DNA from: Bedellia somnulentella
Lineage: Eukaryota > Arthropoda > Insecta > Lepidoptera > Bedelliidae
DNA: 64,000 nucleotides
Direction: 5' to 3'
NCBI GenBank assembly: GCA_963576735.1
Contig: OY755196.1
Location: 8,971,912-9,035,911, forward strand
Numbering within the stretch: position 1 is the first letter of the stretch; the number at the start of each line of letters is the position of its first letter. The notes beneath the pieces are model-generated. The model saw only the letters and a program-made list of their open reading frames with translations. It was not told where the DNA came from and ran no database searches. A program made the translations under genes and the position numbers. This document shows positions 53,166 through 64,000 of this stretch, piece by piece.

Positions 53166-56100
53166 GTAAGTTCTTTGTTTTGTTCAAGTAACTGTTAGCA
53201 GTTCCAAGAGTCTTAGTAATATAAATGTCATTGTTCAAATACTTCTTTTATTCTTTATATGAGTATTATATTATATTAAGTTGAAAACCGTGATAGCCCA
53301 GTGGGTAGAACACTTGGTTATCGTGCAAGCGACTAGTGTTCGAATCCTGGGTCGGGCCTACACCAATTTGTCTTTTCTAAAGACATATGTGTGGTTAATT
53401 TATCATGGTTGTTAACGGTGAGGGAAAACATCGTGAGGAAACCCACATGGCTGAGTTGTACTTAGTCATGTGACAGTGTGTTCGTACAAAACGGCGATAG
53501 GCTTGCCCCCTATCACGTGAGTACACTGTCCATGCAAAACGTGGGTACTCTGAACACCAGGTGACAAAGTCACGTGATGTTCAGAAGTATTAGTACCTCT
53601 GCCAACCCCTTCGGGGATATTCGGCGTGAACGTTTATGTTATGTTATGTTATATTATATTAGGGGATGAGCTAAAGACCAATACTAAATGCAAGAAGAGT
53701 AATACATACATACATACATATACTCATGGCTATAGATCCCTAAAAGGGGTAGCCAGAGCTAAGGAATAAGAAATTCCTCAGCCAATTTTGGAAGTTGCGT
53801 GGGGATATGGTAAAATAAAGGTTGTTGGTGATGGGTCTCCAACCGCATCGCCCAAAAATCCCTTAAAAAGCCCCAATACCGTTAGTTGCCTCTTATGTAC
53901 ACCCACTGGAAGAAATGGGGTAGTGCTATTCTAAGCCGACACTACACAGCAAAGAAGAGTAATACTAGATTTAAAAGGCAACACTTAACAGTATTTTCTA
54001 TTTATTACTTTTACTAGGTTATTAATATATTATATTTAGTATTTGGCAATATTACCACTAGCTTTGAATAGCACAAACTGTTTTGTTTCCTTAAAATCAT
54101 CAGAAATTACTTTCTTACAATTTTAATTCCTTGCTCCACACCACTTCATTCATCTCAAATGAAACCCAAAACAAACACCAAACAAAACTCTTGGCTACAA
54201 AAAAACTGATCACATTAGTAAGCATAAATGATAAGCTTATCAGCATTAGAACCCCAGAAGTTTTGTTTTTAGTTTATTTAACTAAAGTCTTGAATCCTGT
54301 GAGGCCCAAGTCTAAGGTGGATAGACTTTTGGGTGGTCCTAATGTTGCTAAACCTTTTTCAAATATGACAGGTGCTGATTGCTTGTGGCCTAAACTAAAT
54401 CCACTATTGATAAAGTAGTATTATTTTATTCCACAAAGAAGGGTTATTTAAGGTTAAATTGTGACAGATCTTTAAATAACTGTGTTTTATTTGTGTATAT
54501 TTTGCTTGCTCATTGAAAAGGAGCTGATGAAGTATATAGCTTAATATTACCTAAATATTTGGTTGATTTAAAAGGGTAGAAAATTATGATGAGTAACATT
54601 CTACAGTAATCAAAATGAGTCTTGGGGCATAGGACCTTTTTATCTCATTCATTTAGTATAAATATAATACCTGCCATATAGAATGTTAGGTGAATCATAT
54701 ATTTCTTTAAGTTAAAATCAAGCCACCCTTGGTCATTTGTCAATATAAATTCTTATTAATAACATTTTTACAAGGATTTACAACATGCAACATGATAGTC
54801 CAGTGGGTAGAACACCCGCCCGAAAACAGAAGGGCGTGAGTTCCAATCCTGGGACAGGCCTACACCAATTTGTCTTTTCTAAAGTCATATGTGTGGTTAA
54901 TTTATCATGGTTGTTAACGGTGAGGGAAAACATCGTGAGGAAACCCACATGGCTGAGTTGTACTTAGTCATGTGACAGTGTATTCGTACAAAACGGCGAT
55001 AGGCCTGCCCCCTATCACGTGAGTACACTGTCTTAGCAAAACGTGGGTACCTTCTCTGGAAACTGGATGGCGCTTGCCATGTGAGTTCAGAAGTATTGGT
55101 ACCTCTGCCAACCCCTTCGGGGATAAACGGCGTGTACGTTTATGTTATGTTATGTTACAACATCAATTTCTGTGTCCATCATTCATAGGACTTGCTACTA
55201 AACCCAGAGTTTATGTGTTTGGTTGATGTTGGTTTCCTAGCCTTGGACTCTTATAAAATGTGAATTGTATATTCATTTAATTCAACAAGTCATTATTGCA
55301 TTCTTAGGGCTGAGTTGATCTATTTGTAATTTCTTTATTTATTGCTTTTCAGTGGCACTATGCATTGAAACTATCAGCCTTAGTTGACGGTACATTCCGA
55401 GTGGAAATAGACGAAGCTGACCCTCTGTACCCGCGCTATCGTACTCAGTTGGCTCTGGAGGGAGAGCCTAAGGCTGATGGGTGAGTTGTATTTACATATT
55501 TCACAATACTCAATGGTATTTTTATAAGAATTATATTTACATCAAAATTAAATTACTATTTATTCTAACTAAATTTCAAGTGTACCGAAAAAAAAACCAT
55601 TTAAAGTAAAAAATATGCCATAAGTAAAATAGCGGCAAAAATTATACTAGAGTTCTATATAGAACTGTTGGCCTGAAATTCAGAAGCATCGAAAGTGCCC
55701 CAACAGAACAAAATCTATGGGAACTAATGGGATGCACCCGTGTTTGCTTGTCCTACAAACAAGATAATGTTTGTTATTCCATTCACCACTACGAAAATTC
55801 GGTATGCAAAGTTTTTTTTTGGTATTTATTAAATATTTTTATTCGATAGTAAACACGAAAATAAAAGACTAATTTAAATATGTTCCATTTAAAATGAGTA
55901 ATTGTAAAGTTATGATTTTTTAAAGATTGTTCAACTTTAGTTATTAATGACGTCATCGATCGATAGAATCACGTAGCGACATGCAAATGAAGCGAAATGT
56001 TTCATTAAAATGTTGCTGATGATGCAAAACATATCACGAATTTGTGATGTCAAATGAAATCATTACGATATTATACTAAACAAACCTATGATTTTCGATA

Positions 56101-59100
56101 TTTTATTAATAAACTGCAAAACCGCATGTCTTTGAAACAACATTGAAGGTCAAACACTGTTACAGTTTTTTGATAAAATAACAGTCATCTTAGCTTCAAT
56201 TGATATAATATCAAGAAAATATTGTTTATAACCATAATATCTCGAAATGGTTTTGTAATCAGTATCACTTTAGTAAAACTTTGCATACCGAATTTACGCT
56301 ATTGAGGCTTTTCTTGCAATCATAAATGACGTATTTGGTAGTTAAAATAAATTTATGATATAATACAGTACTAATTATAATGAGTCTCTGCCTACCTAAA
56401 TCGGAACTAACGGCTTGACTATATGTACGTACGTATGCAATTATAAGGAACGTATTCTGTAGTTTACGTCTGTTTTATAAGTATACTATAAAATTGGACC
56501 AAAAATTCACTTACCATTAGTAGCTAAAATACTAAAAGATCATTGACGTTTCATTGTTTCAAAGATATTTTTTCTTTTGCCGTGTAGTGTCGGCTTAGAA
56601 TAACACTACTCCATTTCTTCCGGTGGGTGTACGTAAGAGGCGACTAACGGTATTGGGGCTTTTAAAGGATTTTTGGGCGATGCGGTTGGAGACCCATCAC
56701 CAAAAACCTTAATTTCACCATCTTTTCCCCACGCAACTTCCAAAAGTGGCTGAGGAATTTCTGATTCCCTAGCTCTGGTTACCGTGAGTATATGTATGTA
56801 TATTTTTTCTAATTTATACACACTATATGTATATATCTATGTGTGGATATTGTTATTAAGCTGAAGTATAGACATTATGTTCTTCTTGACTTACATGTCA
56901 GTCATGTGCTGCCTAAATTTCTGTGTAGTGTCGGCTTAGAATAGCACTACCCAATTTCTTCCTGTGGGTCTACCTTTTTAAGTAATTTTTGGGCATTGTA
57001 GAATAGAATAGAATAGAATAACTCTTTATTGTACATCAAACACAAATTTACAAAAGAAATTATCATACAGTTTACAGTGAGGTACAATCGGCGGTCTTAT
57101 CGCTAAAAGCGATCTCTTCCAGACAACCTTTAGCATTGTAGTTGGAGACCCATCACCAACAACATTAATTTTTCAATCTTTTCATTACCATGAAGAATTT
57201 TCTGATTCTGAAGCTCTGGCCACCCCTTTTAGGAATTTATAGCGGTGATTATATGTATGTAGTGCTGTCTAACAAAGTCAAACTAGTTTGATATATAACC
57301 TCCCTCAATAAATGGGCTATGGAAGCTGAACAGTTATAGGTCCGGAGGTCGCGGGTTCGAATCCCACTGAGACCATACATTTATACTATGATGGTAATGA
57401 ATATGTCTTTCTTAGTCTTTGATATTATTTACATGTGTATTCTAGGCTCTAACTTAATCTGTGTAATATGCTCCTATTTATTAATATGTTTTTCCCATTT
57501 CAGCCTAAAACTAGTATCAAACAAAGACGGAAAAGTGACAGTACAGAACACTCAAGGTCACTCCGTGGTGATAACAGTGGATCCTCTCAAATTAGAGTTA
57601 GTAGACAAGAATGGTGATGTGGCGGTCGTGTTGAACGATAATGGGTTGCTTCAAGTTGAGCCTTTGAGGGTGAAGAGGGAGAAGGCTGAGGTTGAGGATG
57701 AGAATAGCGAGAATGCACTGCCTGTTGTAAGTATATTTTAGTACATACATATATACATAAACACATTGTATTAATATATTTAATGTCTTTCAATTGCCGT
57801 GTAGTGTCGGCTTAGAATAGCACTACCCCGTTTCTACCGATGGGTGTACGTAAGAGGCGACTAACGGTATTGGGGCTTTTAAGGGATTTTTGGGCGATGC
57901 GATTGGAGACCCATCACCAACAACCTTTACTTTACCATCTTTTCCCCACTCAATTTCCAAAAGTGGCTGAGGAATTTCTAATTCCTTAGCTCTGGCTACC
58001 CCTTCTAGGGATTTATAGCCGTGAGTATATGTTATTTTATGTCTTTCAATATCTTTTTATACGCACTTATTATCATCCCATTATTTCCCATAAGGATAGT
58101 CAGAGAGACTATCTTTCACCAATTAGTTTGATCAGGGCAACCCTTTCGAGCTTCATCCAAGGTGGTTGAATACCTTTTTTTTTACATATGCACTTTCATT
58201 CTTTAGCCTTTGACGCCTGCCTTATGGAGCACATTCTCTATTTGACCGAAATGTGTCCCAATCCATTACTGACATTACCATCTACATTCATCTTACATAC
58301 ATATACTCACGGCTGTAAATCCCTAGAAGGGGTAGCCAGAGCTAAGAAATTAGAAATTCCTCAGCCACTTTTGGAAAGTTGAGTGGGGAAAAGATGGTAA
58401 AATAAAAGTTTTTGGTGATAGGTCCAACCGTATCGCCCAAAAATCCAATTAAAAGCCCGAATACCCTTAGTCGCCTCTTACGACACCCGTGGGTCGAAAG
58501 GTGTAGCGTCATTCTAAGCCGGCACTTCACGGCACACATCTTACATTACATACATACATATATAAATACATATACTCACGGCTATAAATCCCTTGAAGGG
58601 GTAGCCAGAGCTAATGAATTAGAAATTCCTCAGCCACTTTTGGAAATTGCGTGTTGAAAATATGGTGGAATAAAGGTTGTTGGTGATGGGTCTCCAACCG
58701 CATCGCCCAAAAATCCCTTAAAAGCCCCAATACCGTTAGTCGCCTCTTACGTGCACCCCCCGGCAGAAATAGGGTAGTGTTATTCTAAGCCGACACTACA
58801 CAGCACAATTTCTCAATGTACCACTGCCTATTTCAATGGTGAATAACAGCGCAACTATAAAAATGAGAGATTAGTCATAAATACAACAATCTACAATTTA
58901 TAAATTGATAAGTAAAGTGTGTCACTCAATCTTATTGTTCGTACAAGTGCTTACTAATGATTACTGATACGTTAATTAGTTTTACATATGCGGAAATAAA
59001 GCTGTGTAGCGGCTTAGAATAGCACTACCCCATTTCTTCCGATGGGTGTACGTAAGAGGCGACTAACGGACTTGGGGCTTTTTAAGGGATTTTTGGGCGA

Positions 59101-62100
59101 TGCGGTTGGAGACCCATCACCAACAACCTTTATTCTACTATCTTTTCCCCACTCAACTTCCAAAAGTGGCTGTGGAATTTCTAGTTTCTCAGCTCTGGCT
59201 ACCCCTTTTAGGGATTTATAGCCGTGAGTATATGTATGTATGTATGTATGTAAATAAATCCACGACTGAAATCTCATAAAAGTATGAGAAAATAACCGAC
59301 GTTTGACTACCCTTTTTTGGGAATCATTGAATTATTTTATTTATTCAAAGTATAAAATATGGGCTTCTATAATTTAGATTTCAACAATTTATAATACTAC
59401 TTAAATAAAGTTTTAATGTTTTTTGACATGAATTCCTCATGTGGGGATTATTACTCATAAATAAAAGATGTTATTAAAGGAAAGAAAAATTTCGACACTG
59501 GCGGGGTTCGAACCCGCGACCTCGGATAAACGCCCCGGACGCTCTGCCAACTGAGCTACCGTGTCAGTTGGCTGCCAGTGCGAAATTCTTCTATCCTTTA
59601 TTTCTTTTACACGTTAAAGTAGTGTTTGCGTTTCCTACCTCCGAATTATTACTAATTCGGAAGGCCACTTGTCTACCTTTTCAGATAGAATGCAAATGTT
59701 GAAAACGCCTAACTATCACATAATTTAAATCTTTTTGTTCATGAAAACCTCATGTGTCGAAATTTTTCTTTCCTTTATTTATTCTTTATTTATTAGTAAA
59801 TCAAAGTATAACTAAGACAAAGACAGATTAATAACCCTTGATCCATTAGCGACTCGTGTTATTAGTAGATGATAATAAACAATCGATTGAGATGAATGTC
59901 AATGCCAACGCCCTTTATCTGGTACGTGAGAGATAACAATATTTGTTTTCAATGCGGATTTGTATGGTAACTCTGTGTACTGTGCTAGTTTTATACTCAA
60001 CTCAACTGTTCACGCCGTAAATTCCCGGAGGGATTGGCAGAGGTACTAATACTTCTGAACACCACGTGACATTGTGTACTCACGTGATAGGGGACAGGCC
60101 TATCGCAGTTTTGTAAGAATAGAAGATTGGAAGAATAAAGAGGAGATTGAAAGAAATAGTAATAAAATATACGGACATATTATACACAGATCAAGTTAGC
60201 CCCAAACTAAGTAAGTTTGTATTATGGGATACTAACTCAACGATATATTTAATATTATATAATACACATATAAATAACAACCATGATAAATTAACCACAC
60301 AAACATCGTTTAGATAAGTCAAGTTGGTGTAGGCCCGACCCGGGATTTGAACCCTCATCGTCTGCACGATAAGAGGTGTTCTACCCACTGAGCTACCACG
60401 GTTGCTAGTGGTAGTCACTAGTTTTATAAAAATACATTTTCTCACGACTATGAATCCTAAATTTGCCTAAAATCCTAAAAAAATTGCCGTGTAGTGCCGG
60501 CTTTGCCGTGTAGTGCCGGCTTAGAATGTCGCTACCCCTTTCTACCCACGGGTGTCGTAAGAGGCGACTAAGGGTATTGGGGCTTTTTATTGGATTTTTG
60601 GGCGATGCGGTTGGAAACCCATCACCAAAAACCATTATTCTTACCATCTTTTCCCCACTCAACTTCCAAAAGTGGCTGAGGAATTAATAATTCCTTAGCT
60701 CTGGTTACCCCTTCTAGGGAAATATAGCCGTTAGTATATGTATGTATGAATCCTAAAAAGAAATAGTTAAAAATTCTTCTGACACTTTTGGAAATTGATT
60801 TTAATATTGTAAAATGAGGGATTGTCGTGAGGAATGTTGGTGATAGGACTCCCCTAACAATAACTTTAAAAGCCCCAAATCCTTAAGTCGCTACTTACGA
60901 CACCCGTGGGTAGAAAGGAGTAGTGACATTCTAAGCCGGCACCACACGGCAAATAGGCGTCCGAAGAATTAACTATTAAAGGCATATATGTAAATATAGG
61001 TCCAAAGCTTTGCTATGTGGCAATAAATAGTCTCTGCCTACCCCAATGGAAACTATGGGCAAGTGTATTTAAGTTTTAGTGTAAAACTAAACTACCAACT
61101 ATGTTTTAATTAGTCAGCGTTATAAGTTTTTAAATGTTTTTTTATTGGGCAATTAAGATTAGCCTTAGAACACGATAAAATATTAGAACATGAAAATAAC
61201 ACCGTTTGGCTTTACGATGTAATAAAATTATGTACGAAATGTTTGTGTTGGAAATTATAAAGACAAACCCTTTCAACATTAATCTCCAGCGTGATTGAGA
61301 AGATTATTTGAAAAGGAACATATATACATACATACATATACTCACAGCTGTAAATCCCTAGAAGGGATAGCCAGAGCTAAGGAATTAGAAATTCCTCAGC
61401 CACTTTTGGAAATGATAGTGGGGAAATGATGGTAAAAATAAATGTTGTTGGTGATGGGTCTCCAACCGCATCGCCCAAAAATCCCGTAAAAGCCCCAATA
61501 CCGTTAGTCGCCTCTTAACACCCACCGGAAGAAATGGGGTAGTGCTATTCTATTGTGTGTATGTTTTCCAAACATCGTTACTGATCGGACCTCTACACCT
61601 ATTAAGGAATGAACAAAATAAAGTTCAGAATTGTATTACTAGTAATTTTGACTCTGCGTTGTGTCTAAAATAACGTTAGCTTTTATAAGTAATCACCTTA
61701 TTTCATTTACGCAAGAAAAGGCCCTTTTTTATTCTTAATTTTTCTTATAACCAATCACGCTTCGTATATTAGTTTTCCTTTAGCCGTAGGGTTTAAAACA
61801 CACATATTATTAATAAATAAAGAATAAATAAAATAAAAGAAAATTTTCGACACAGGCGGGATTCGAACCCGCGATCTCGGGTATACGCCCCCGTCGCTCT
61901 TGCCAATTGCGCTACCGTGTCAATGGCTGCCAGCGCGAAATTCTTCTATCCTTTATTTCTTTTACACGTTTTAGTAGTGTAAAAAAATAAAGGATAGAAG
62001 TAAATTTCCTTTATTTATTCTTTATTTATTAGTAATAATCCCCACATGAGGTTTTCATGAACAAAAAGATTTAAATTACACATATTATTGTTAACAGGAG

Positions 62101-63967
62101 GAAGAAGGGCAATGGGGTGAGAACTTCAAAGGTCATCACGATTCCAAACCACGTGGCAATGAGGCTGTGTCGCTTGATATTACCTTTCCTGATGCTGACT
62201 ATTTGTATGGTTAGTACTGGTTTTTACATACATACATATTCTCACGCCGTTAGTTCCCATTGGGGTAGGCAGAGACTATCGATCGCCACTTTGTACGATC
62301 CTGGCAAACCTCTCTAGCTTCATTCACATCCATCAATCTTTTCATACATGCTCTTTTATTCTTCGTACTTCGGACACCTGCCTTTTTGAGCACATTTTCT
62401 ATTTGATCTAAATGTGTCCTCCGAGGTCGTCCTCTACTAACATTACCTTCCACATTGGCTCAATAGATCTCTTTCACCACTTTACTGTCATCCATCCTCT
62501 CTATGTGCCCAAACTGGTTTTTGTTTCTGGAAAATAAAAGAAATTCTTATATGTTTCACAAACCGGCTACCCCTTGAGAATGTAGCTGTAAATATTTAAT
62601 TTGTAGATGAGCCTTTTTGTTCCAGAAGTGGAGTGTCCGTGATATTTAAATAACTGCTTTGACTAGAATTTTTTATTATTGTGCTCTACGGGTACTGTCA
62701 GATATTTAATACTTATGAAGTGTAATGAGAAATTATATTAAGCTACTTTTATTTAAATAACACTAGAACAACCGTGATAGCCCAGTGGGTAGAACACTCG
62801 GTTAACGTGCAAACGACTAGTGTTCAAATTCTGGGTCGGGCCTACACCAATTGGTCTTATCTAAAAAAAAAGACATATGTGTGGTTAATTTATCATGGTT
62901 GTTAACGGTGAGGGAAAACATCGTGAGGAAACAAACATGGCTGAGTTGTACTTAGTCATGTGACAGTGTATTCGTACAAAACGGCGATAGGCCTGCCCCC
63001 TATCACGTGAATACACTGTCCATGCAAAACGTGGGTACTCTGAACACCAGGTGACAAAGTCACGTGATGTTCCGAAGTATTAGTACCTCTGCCAACCCCT
63101 TGGGGGATATTCGGCGTGAACGTTTATGCTTTATTATTATGTTATGCTTTTATTTAAATAATCATATATTGACCATGAACAAAATCTATTAAGACAACAT
63201 TTTTACTGACCCGGAATCTAAATTCAAAAGGGTTCATTATTCATTTATTTCCAAAAACAGTACATTACAGTTATTATTATATCTGTGGCCCCCGAACTAG
63301 GTTAGACCTGTATCGCGGGCAGCCTAATAAATTATACAAAAAAGATCTCGGATACAATGACAATATAATTAATTCAATCAATTGAAATATAAAAATATTT
63401 GTCTCCTAAAACTCAATTTGTATTATTTCTTTAAAACTTTTTGTTCATAAATATTTCATACTTTATTATTACATACATACATATACTCACGGCTATATTT
63501 CCCTTGAAGGGGTAACCAGAGCTACGGACTTAAAACTTCCTCAGCCACTTTTGGAAGTTGAGTGGGGAAAAGATGGTAAAAATAAAGGTTTTTGGTGATG
63601 GGTCTCCAACCACATCGCCCAAAAATCCAATAAAATGTCCCAATACCCTTAGTCGCCTCTTACGACACCCGTGGGTAGAAAGGGGTAGCGACATTCTAAG
63701 CCGGCACTACAGGGCAAACTTTATTATTACAGTACTAAATATTACTTATTTTAATATTTCTCGCGCTAAAGTCACTTATTTTCAGATTTTTAATGCTTAA
63801 AATGTCTTATTTCCCTCCACAGGCATCCCGGAACACACAGACAAATTCGCTCTCCGAACCACAACTTCATCAGATCCTTACCGACTTTTCAATTTGGATG
63901 TGTTCGAGTATGAATTAGATAGCACTATGGCGATATACGGGGCTGTGCCCGTTATGTATGCTCATAG
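52932..63967 (+). CDS. GANAB: glucosidase II alpha subunit (GH31), N-terminal exons, continues past window
   Basis: Five coding exons in phase: 52932-53165, 55353-55480, 57504-57726, 62098-62209 and 63823-63967, 280 codons plus two bases. Glucosidase II trims the inner glucoses from N-glycans in the ER and so governs calnexin-cycle release. Residues 1-19 are a signal peptide ([19 protein letters not shown]); the mature start [19 protein letters not shown] is the family hallmark. Later exons carry [14 protein letters not shown], the acidic linker [29 protein letters not shown] and [25 protein letters not shown] of the N-terminal beta-sandwich. The catalytic barrel lies to the right of the window. 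The introns are packed with SINE-A, SINE-B, SINE-C, MITE and RTE copies. Confidence 0.95.
53275..53655 (+). repeat. SINE-A, full-length
   Basis: Clear tRNA-type head: A box TAGCCCAGTGGG and B box GTTCGAATCC at 53339-53348. Ends GTTTATGTTATGTTATG. TTATATTATATTA on both sides may be its target duplication. In GANAB intron 1. Confidence 0.9.
53703..53952 (-). repeat. SINE-B, full-length
   Basis: CATACATACATACATATACT to CCGACACTACACAGC. Confidence 0.85.
53953..54785. other. GANAB intron 1 interior, unassigned
   Basis: AT-rich; an open frame of 95 codons (54131-54418) shows no recognisable domain and is probably chance. Confidence 0.4.
54787..55158 (+). repeat. SINE-A, full-length (variant head)
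   Basis: Same head variant as 45537-45906 (TAGTCCAGTGGG, GTTCCAATCC, GGGACAGGCC). TTACAACAT occurs at both flanks. Confidence 0.88.
55353..55480 (+). CDS. GANAB: GANAB coding exon 2
   Basis: Acceptor [29 protein letters not shown] to GEPKADG; donor GTGAGT, phase 2. Confidence 0.94.
55796..56294 (+). mobile_element. MITE (AATTCGGTATGC family), full-length
   Basis: Inverted 20-bp ends AATTCGGTATGCAAAGTTTT and AAAACTTTGCATACCGAATT, 499 bp, no ORF. In GANAB intron 2. Confidence 0.9.
56380..56440 (+). repeat. RTE 3' tail remnant
   Basis: GAGTCTCTGCCTACCTAAAT, GGAACTAACGGCTTGACTAT then TGTACGTACGTATG, a diverged last 60 bp of the RTE family. Confidence 0.55.
56579..56802 (+). repeat. SINE-B
   Basis: GCCGTGTAGTGTCGGCTTAG to TACCGTGAGTATATGTATG; about 18 bp before the tail are missing. 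Confidence 0.83.
56923..57262 (+). repeat. SINE-B interrupted by a LINE tail
   Basis: Body at 56923-57000 and 57127-57262. The insertion is flanked by GCATTGTAG on both sides, a 9-bp duplication. Confidence 0.8.
57001..57126 (-). mobile_element. CR1/Rex-like LINE 3' terminus, about 125 bp
   Basis: On the minus strand GGTTGTCTGGAAGAGATCGC, then TACAATAAAGAGTTATTC with an ATTCT repeat tail; the same terminus as 40711-40850. A very short, 5'-truncated LINE insertion. Confidence 0.82.
57300..57380 (+). repeat. tRNA-like remnant
   Basis: GGTCGCGGGTTCGAATCCCA gives a good B box, but no A box or cloverleaf can be built. Probably the head of a decayed SINE. Confidence 0.3.
57504..57726 (+). CDS. 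GANAB: GANAB coding exon 3
   Basis: Acceptor [29 protein letters not shown] to SENALPV; donor GTAAGT, phase 0. Confidence 0.94.
57795..58038 (+). repeat. SINE-B, full-length, with 12-bp target duplication
   Basis: Flanked by ATGTCTTTCAAT at 57783-57794 and 58039-58050. This copy defines the unit at 244 bp, from GCCGTGTAGTG to GTGAGTATATGTTATTTT. Confidence 0.93.
58290..58534 (-). repeat. SINE-B, full-length
   Basis: CATACATATACTCACGGCTG to AAGCCGGCACTTCACGGC. Confidence 0.87.
58545..58804 (-). repeat. SINE-B, full-length
   Basis: CATACATACATATATAAATA, ACTCACGGCTATAAATCC to CCGACACTACACAGC. Confidence 0.87.
59001..59255 (+). repeat. SINE-B, full-length
   Basis: GCTGTGTAGCGGCTTAG to GTGAGTATATGTATGTATG; AAATAAA lies on both sides. 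Confidence 0.87.
59425..59790 (-). repeat. SINE-C, long copy
   Basis: CTCATGTGGGGATTATTACT, then AAAGGAAAGAAAAATTTCGA, tRNA-like head on the minus strand (GGTTCGAACCCC-type B box; TAGCTCAGTTGG A box), then GCGAAATTCTTCTATCC and a second ACCTCATGTG end near 59745. Confidence 0.82.
60008..60405 (-). repeat. SINE-A split by another repeat
   Basis: 60008-60118 (CACGCCGTAAATTCCCGG) and 60276-60405 (AACAACCATGATAAATTAAC to the A-box head) belong to one SINE-A. The insert at 60119-60275 (ACACAGATCAAGTTAGCCCC) is part of a different dispersed repeat. Confidence 0.7.
60485..60748 (+). repeat. SINE-B with duplicated head
   Basis: GCCGTGTAGTGCCGGCTT occurs twice in tandem at 60485-60521 before the normal body; ends TAGTATATGTATGTATG. 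Confidence 0.85.
60749..60953 (-). repeat. SINE-B, diverged
   Basis: Tail to tail with the preceding copy; ends CCGGCACCACACGGC. Confidence 0.7.
60955..61075 (+). repeat. RTE LINE 3' end, decayed
   Basis: GGCGTCCGAAG.., then AATAGTCTCTGCCTACCCCA, an internally deleted copy of the RTE terminus. Confidence 0.6.
61322..61555 (-). repeat. SINE-B, head-truncated
   Basis: CATACATACATATACTCACA to GGGGTAGTGCTATTCTA. Confidence 0.83.
61815..62080 (-). repeat. SINE-C, full-length
   Basis: tRNA-like head (B box on the minus strand GGTTCGAATCCCG), TTTCGACACAGG junction, and an ATAATCCCCACATGAGG end at 62035-62052. Ends about 20 bp before GANAB exon 4. Confidence 0.82.
62098..62209 (+). CDS. GANAB: GANAB coding exon 4
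   Basis: Acceptor [28 protein letters not shown] to DADYLY; donor GTTAGT, phase 1. A SINE-C ends only about 25 bp before this acceptor. Confidence 0.92.
62222..62530 (-). mobile_element. RTE LINE 3' end
   Basis: On the minus strand [20 protein letters not shown], then [20 protein letters not shown] and AYPNGN with stop, followed by a CATACATA tail on the plus strand at 62225. It starts 13 bp after the GANAB exon 4 donor. The upstream part ([14 protein letters not shown]) is readable to about 62520. Confidence 0.87.
62761..63146 (+). repeat. SINE-A, full-length, 15-bp target duplication
   Basis: Flanked by CTTTTATTTAAATAA at 62746-62760 and 63147-63161. A box TAGCCCAGTGGG, B box GTTCAAATTC, TTATG-type tail. 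Confidence 0.92.
63220..63345 (-). repeat. LINE 3' terminus (unassigned)
   Basis: On the minus strand GGCTGCCCGCGATACAGGTC and GGGGGCCACAGATATAATAA then AAATAAATGAATAATG, the shape of a LINE 3' end. Confidence 0.45.
63472..63716 (-). repeat. SINE-B, full-length
   Basis: CATACATACATATACTCACG to AAGCCGGCACTACAGGGC, in GANAB intron 4. Confidence 0.87.
63823..63967 (+). CDS. GANAB: GANAB coding exon 5
   Basis: Acceptor CCTCCACAG; completes Gly and reads [20 protein letters not shown] to PVMYAHR; donor GTGAGG, phase 2. The gene continues off the right edge. Confidence 0.94.
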
Positions 63968-64000
63968 GTGAGGATTTGAGATTTTTATTACTTGTTTATT

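Noticed and set aside
54131..54418. 95-codon frame in GANAB intron 1
   Set aside because: No domain recognised; intronic and without splice signals in phase.

Overview
This window looks like an AT-rich, intron-bearing insect genome, most likely a moth or butterfly (inference). The grounds are small split host genes with insect-type protein sequence, a very dense load of short repeats with TATG/CATA and TTATG tails, RTE, I, CR1/Rex-like, Copia, mariner and hAT elements, and no bacterial operon structure. Three host genes can be recognised. All have coding exons that join in phase across GT-AG introns.

Host genes. (1) 4363-8325, minus strand: a MACROD-type mono-ADP-ribosyl hydrolase (macro domain), four coding exons. 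(2) 15964-20901, minus strand: twinstar/ADF-cofilin, four coding exons, the first contributing only the ATG codon. (3) 52932 to beyond the right edge, plus strand: the N-terminal part of the alpha subunit of ER glucosidase II (GANAB type, GH31), five coding exons here. The genes are unrelated in pathway: ADP-ribose signalling, actin turnover and ER glycoprotein folding control.

Everything else is mostly mobile DNA, often nested. 0.9-3.2 kb: a mariner broken by a LINE fragment. 9-10.3 kb: a 5S rRNA pseudogene and a 60-bp minisatellite. 13.5-15.2 kb: an unclassified element with 42-bp inverted repeats. 23-25 kb: a decayed BED/hAT transposase. 25.26-29.64 kb: a second hAT element with an 8-bp target duplication that carries a long inverted repeat and a short LTR retroelement, which itself holds a SINE. 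31.1-40.85 kb: a CR1/Rex-like LINE split by a Copia element with an uninterrupted 1309-codon ORF. The Copia 5' LTR holds a 471-bp hAT-like insertion and its leader holds a SINE. 40.85-48.7 kb: a Tc1/IS630-type transposase gene interrupted first by a MITE and then by a full-length I-clade LINE with a 15-bp target duplication; that LINE's ORF2 is interrupted by a SINE with a 12-bp target duplication. 49.2-51.65 kb: a foldback-like structure with arms of about 380 bp.

Three short repeat families dominate the spaces and introns. SINE-A is tRNA-derived with a TTATG tail, about 370 bp. SINE-B is about 244 bp and ends in GTGAGTATATGTATGTATG, the same terminus as RTE LINE 3' ends found here, so it is probably mobilised by that RTE. 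SINE-C is tRNA-like with a TTTCTTTCCTTTAA motif. Two host genes (MACROD and twinstar) also carry partial, decayed duplicates of one of their own exons next to the original. No cellular operon, CRISPR array or obviously new enzymatic system was seen; the most notable content is the datable nesting order, the SINE/RTE tail sharing, the foldback structures and the duplicated exons.
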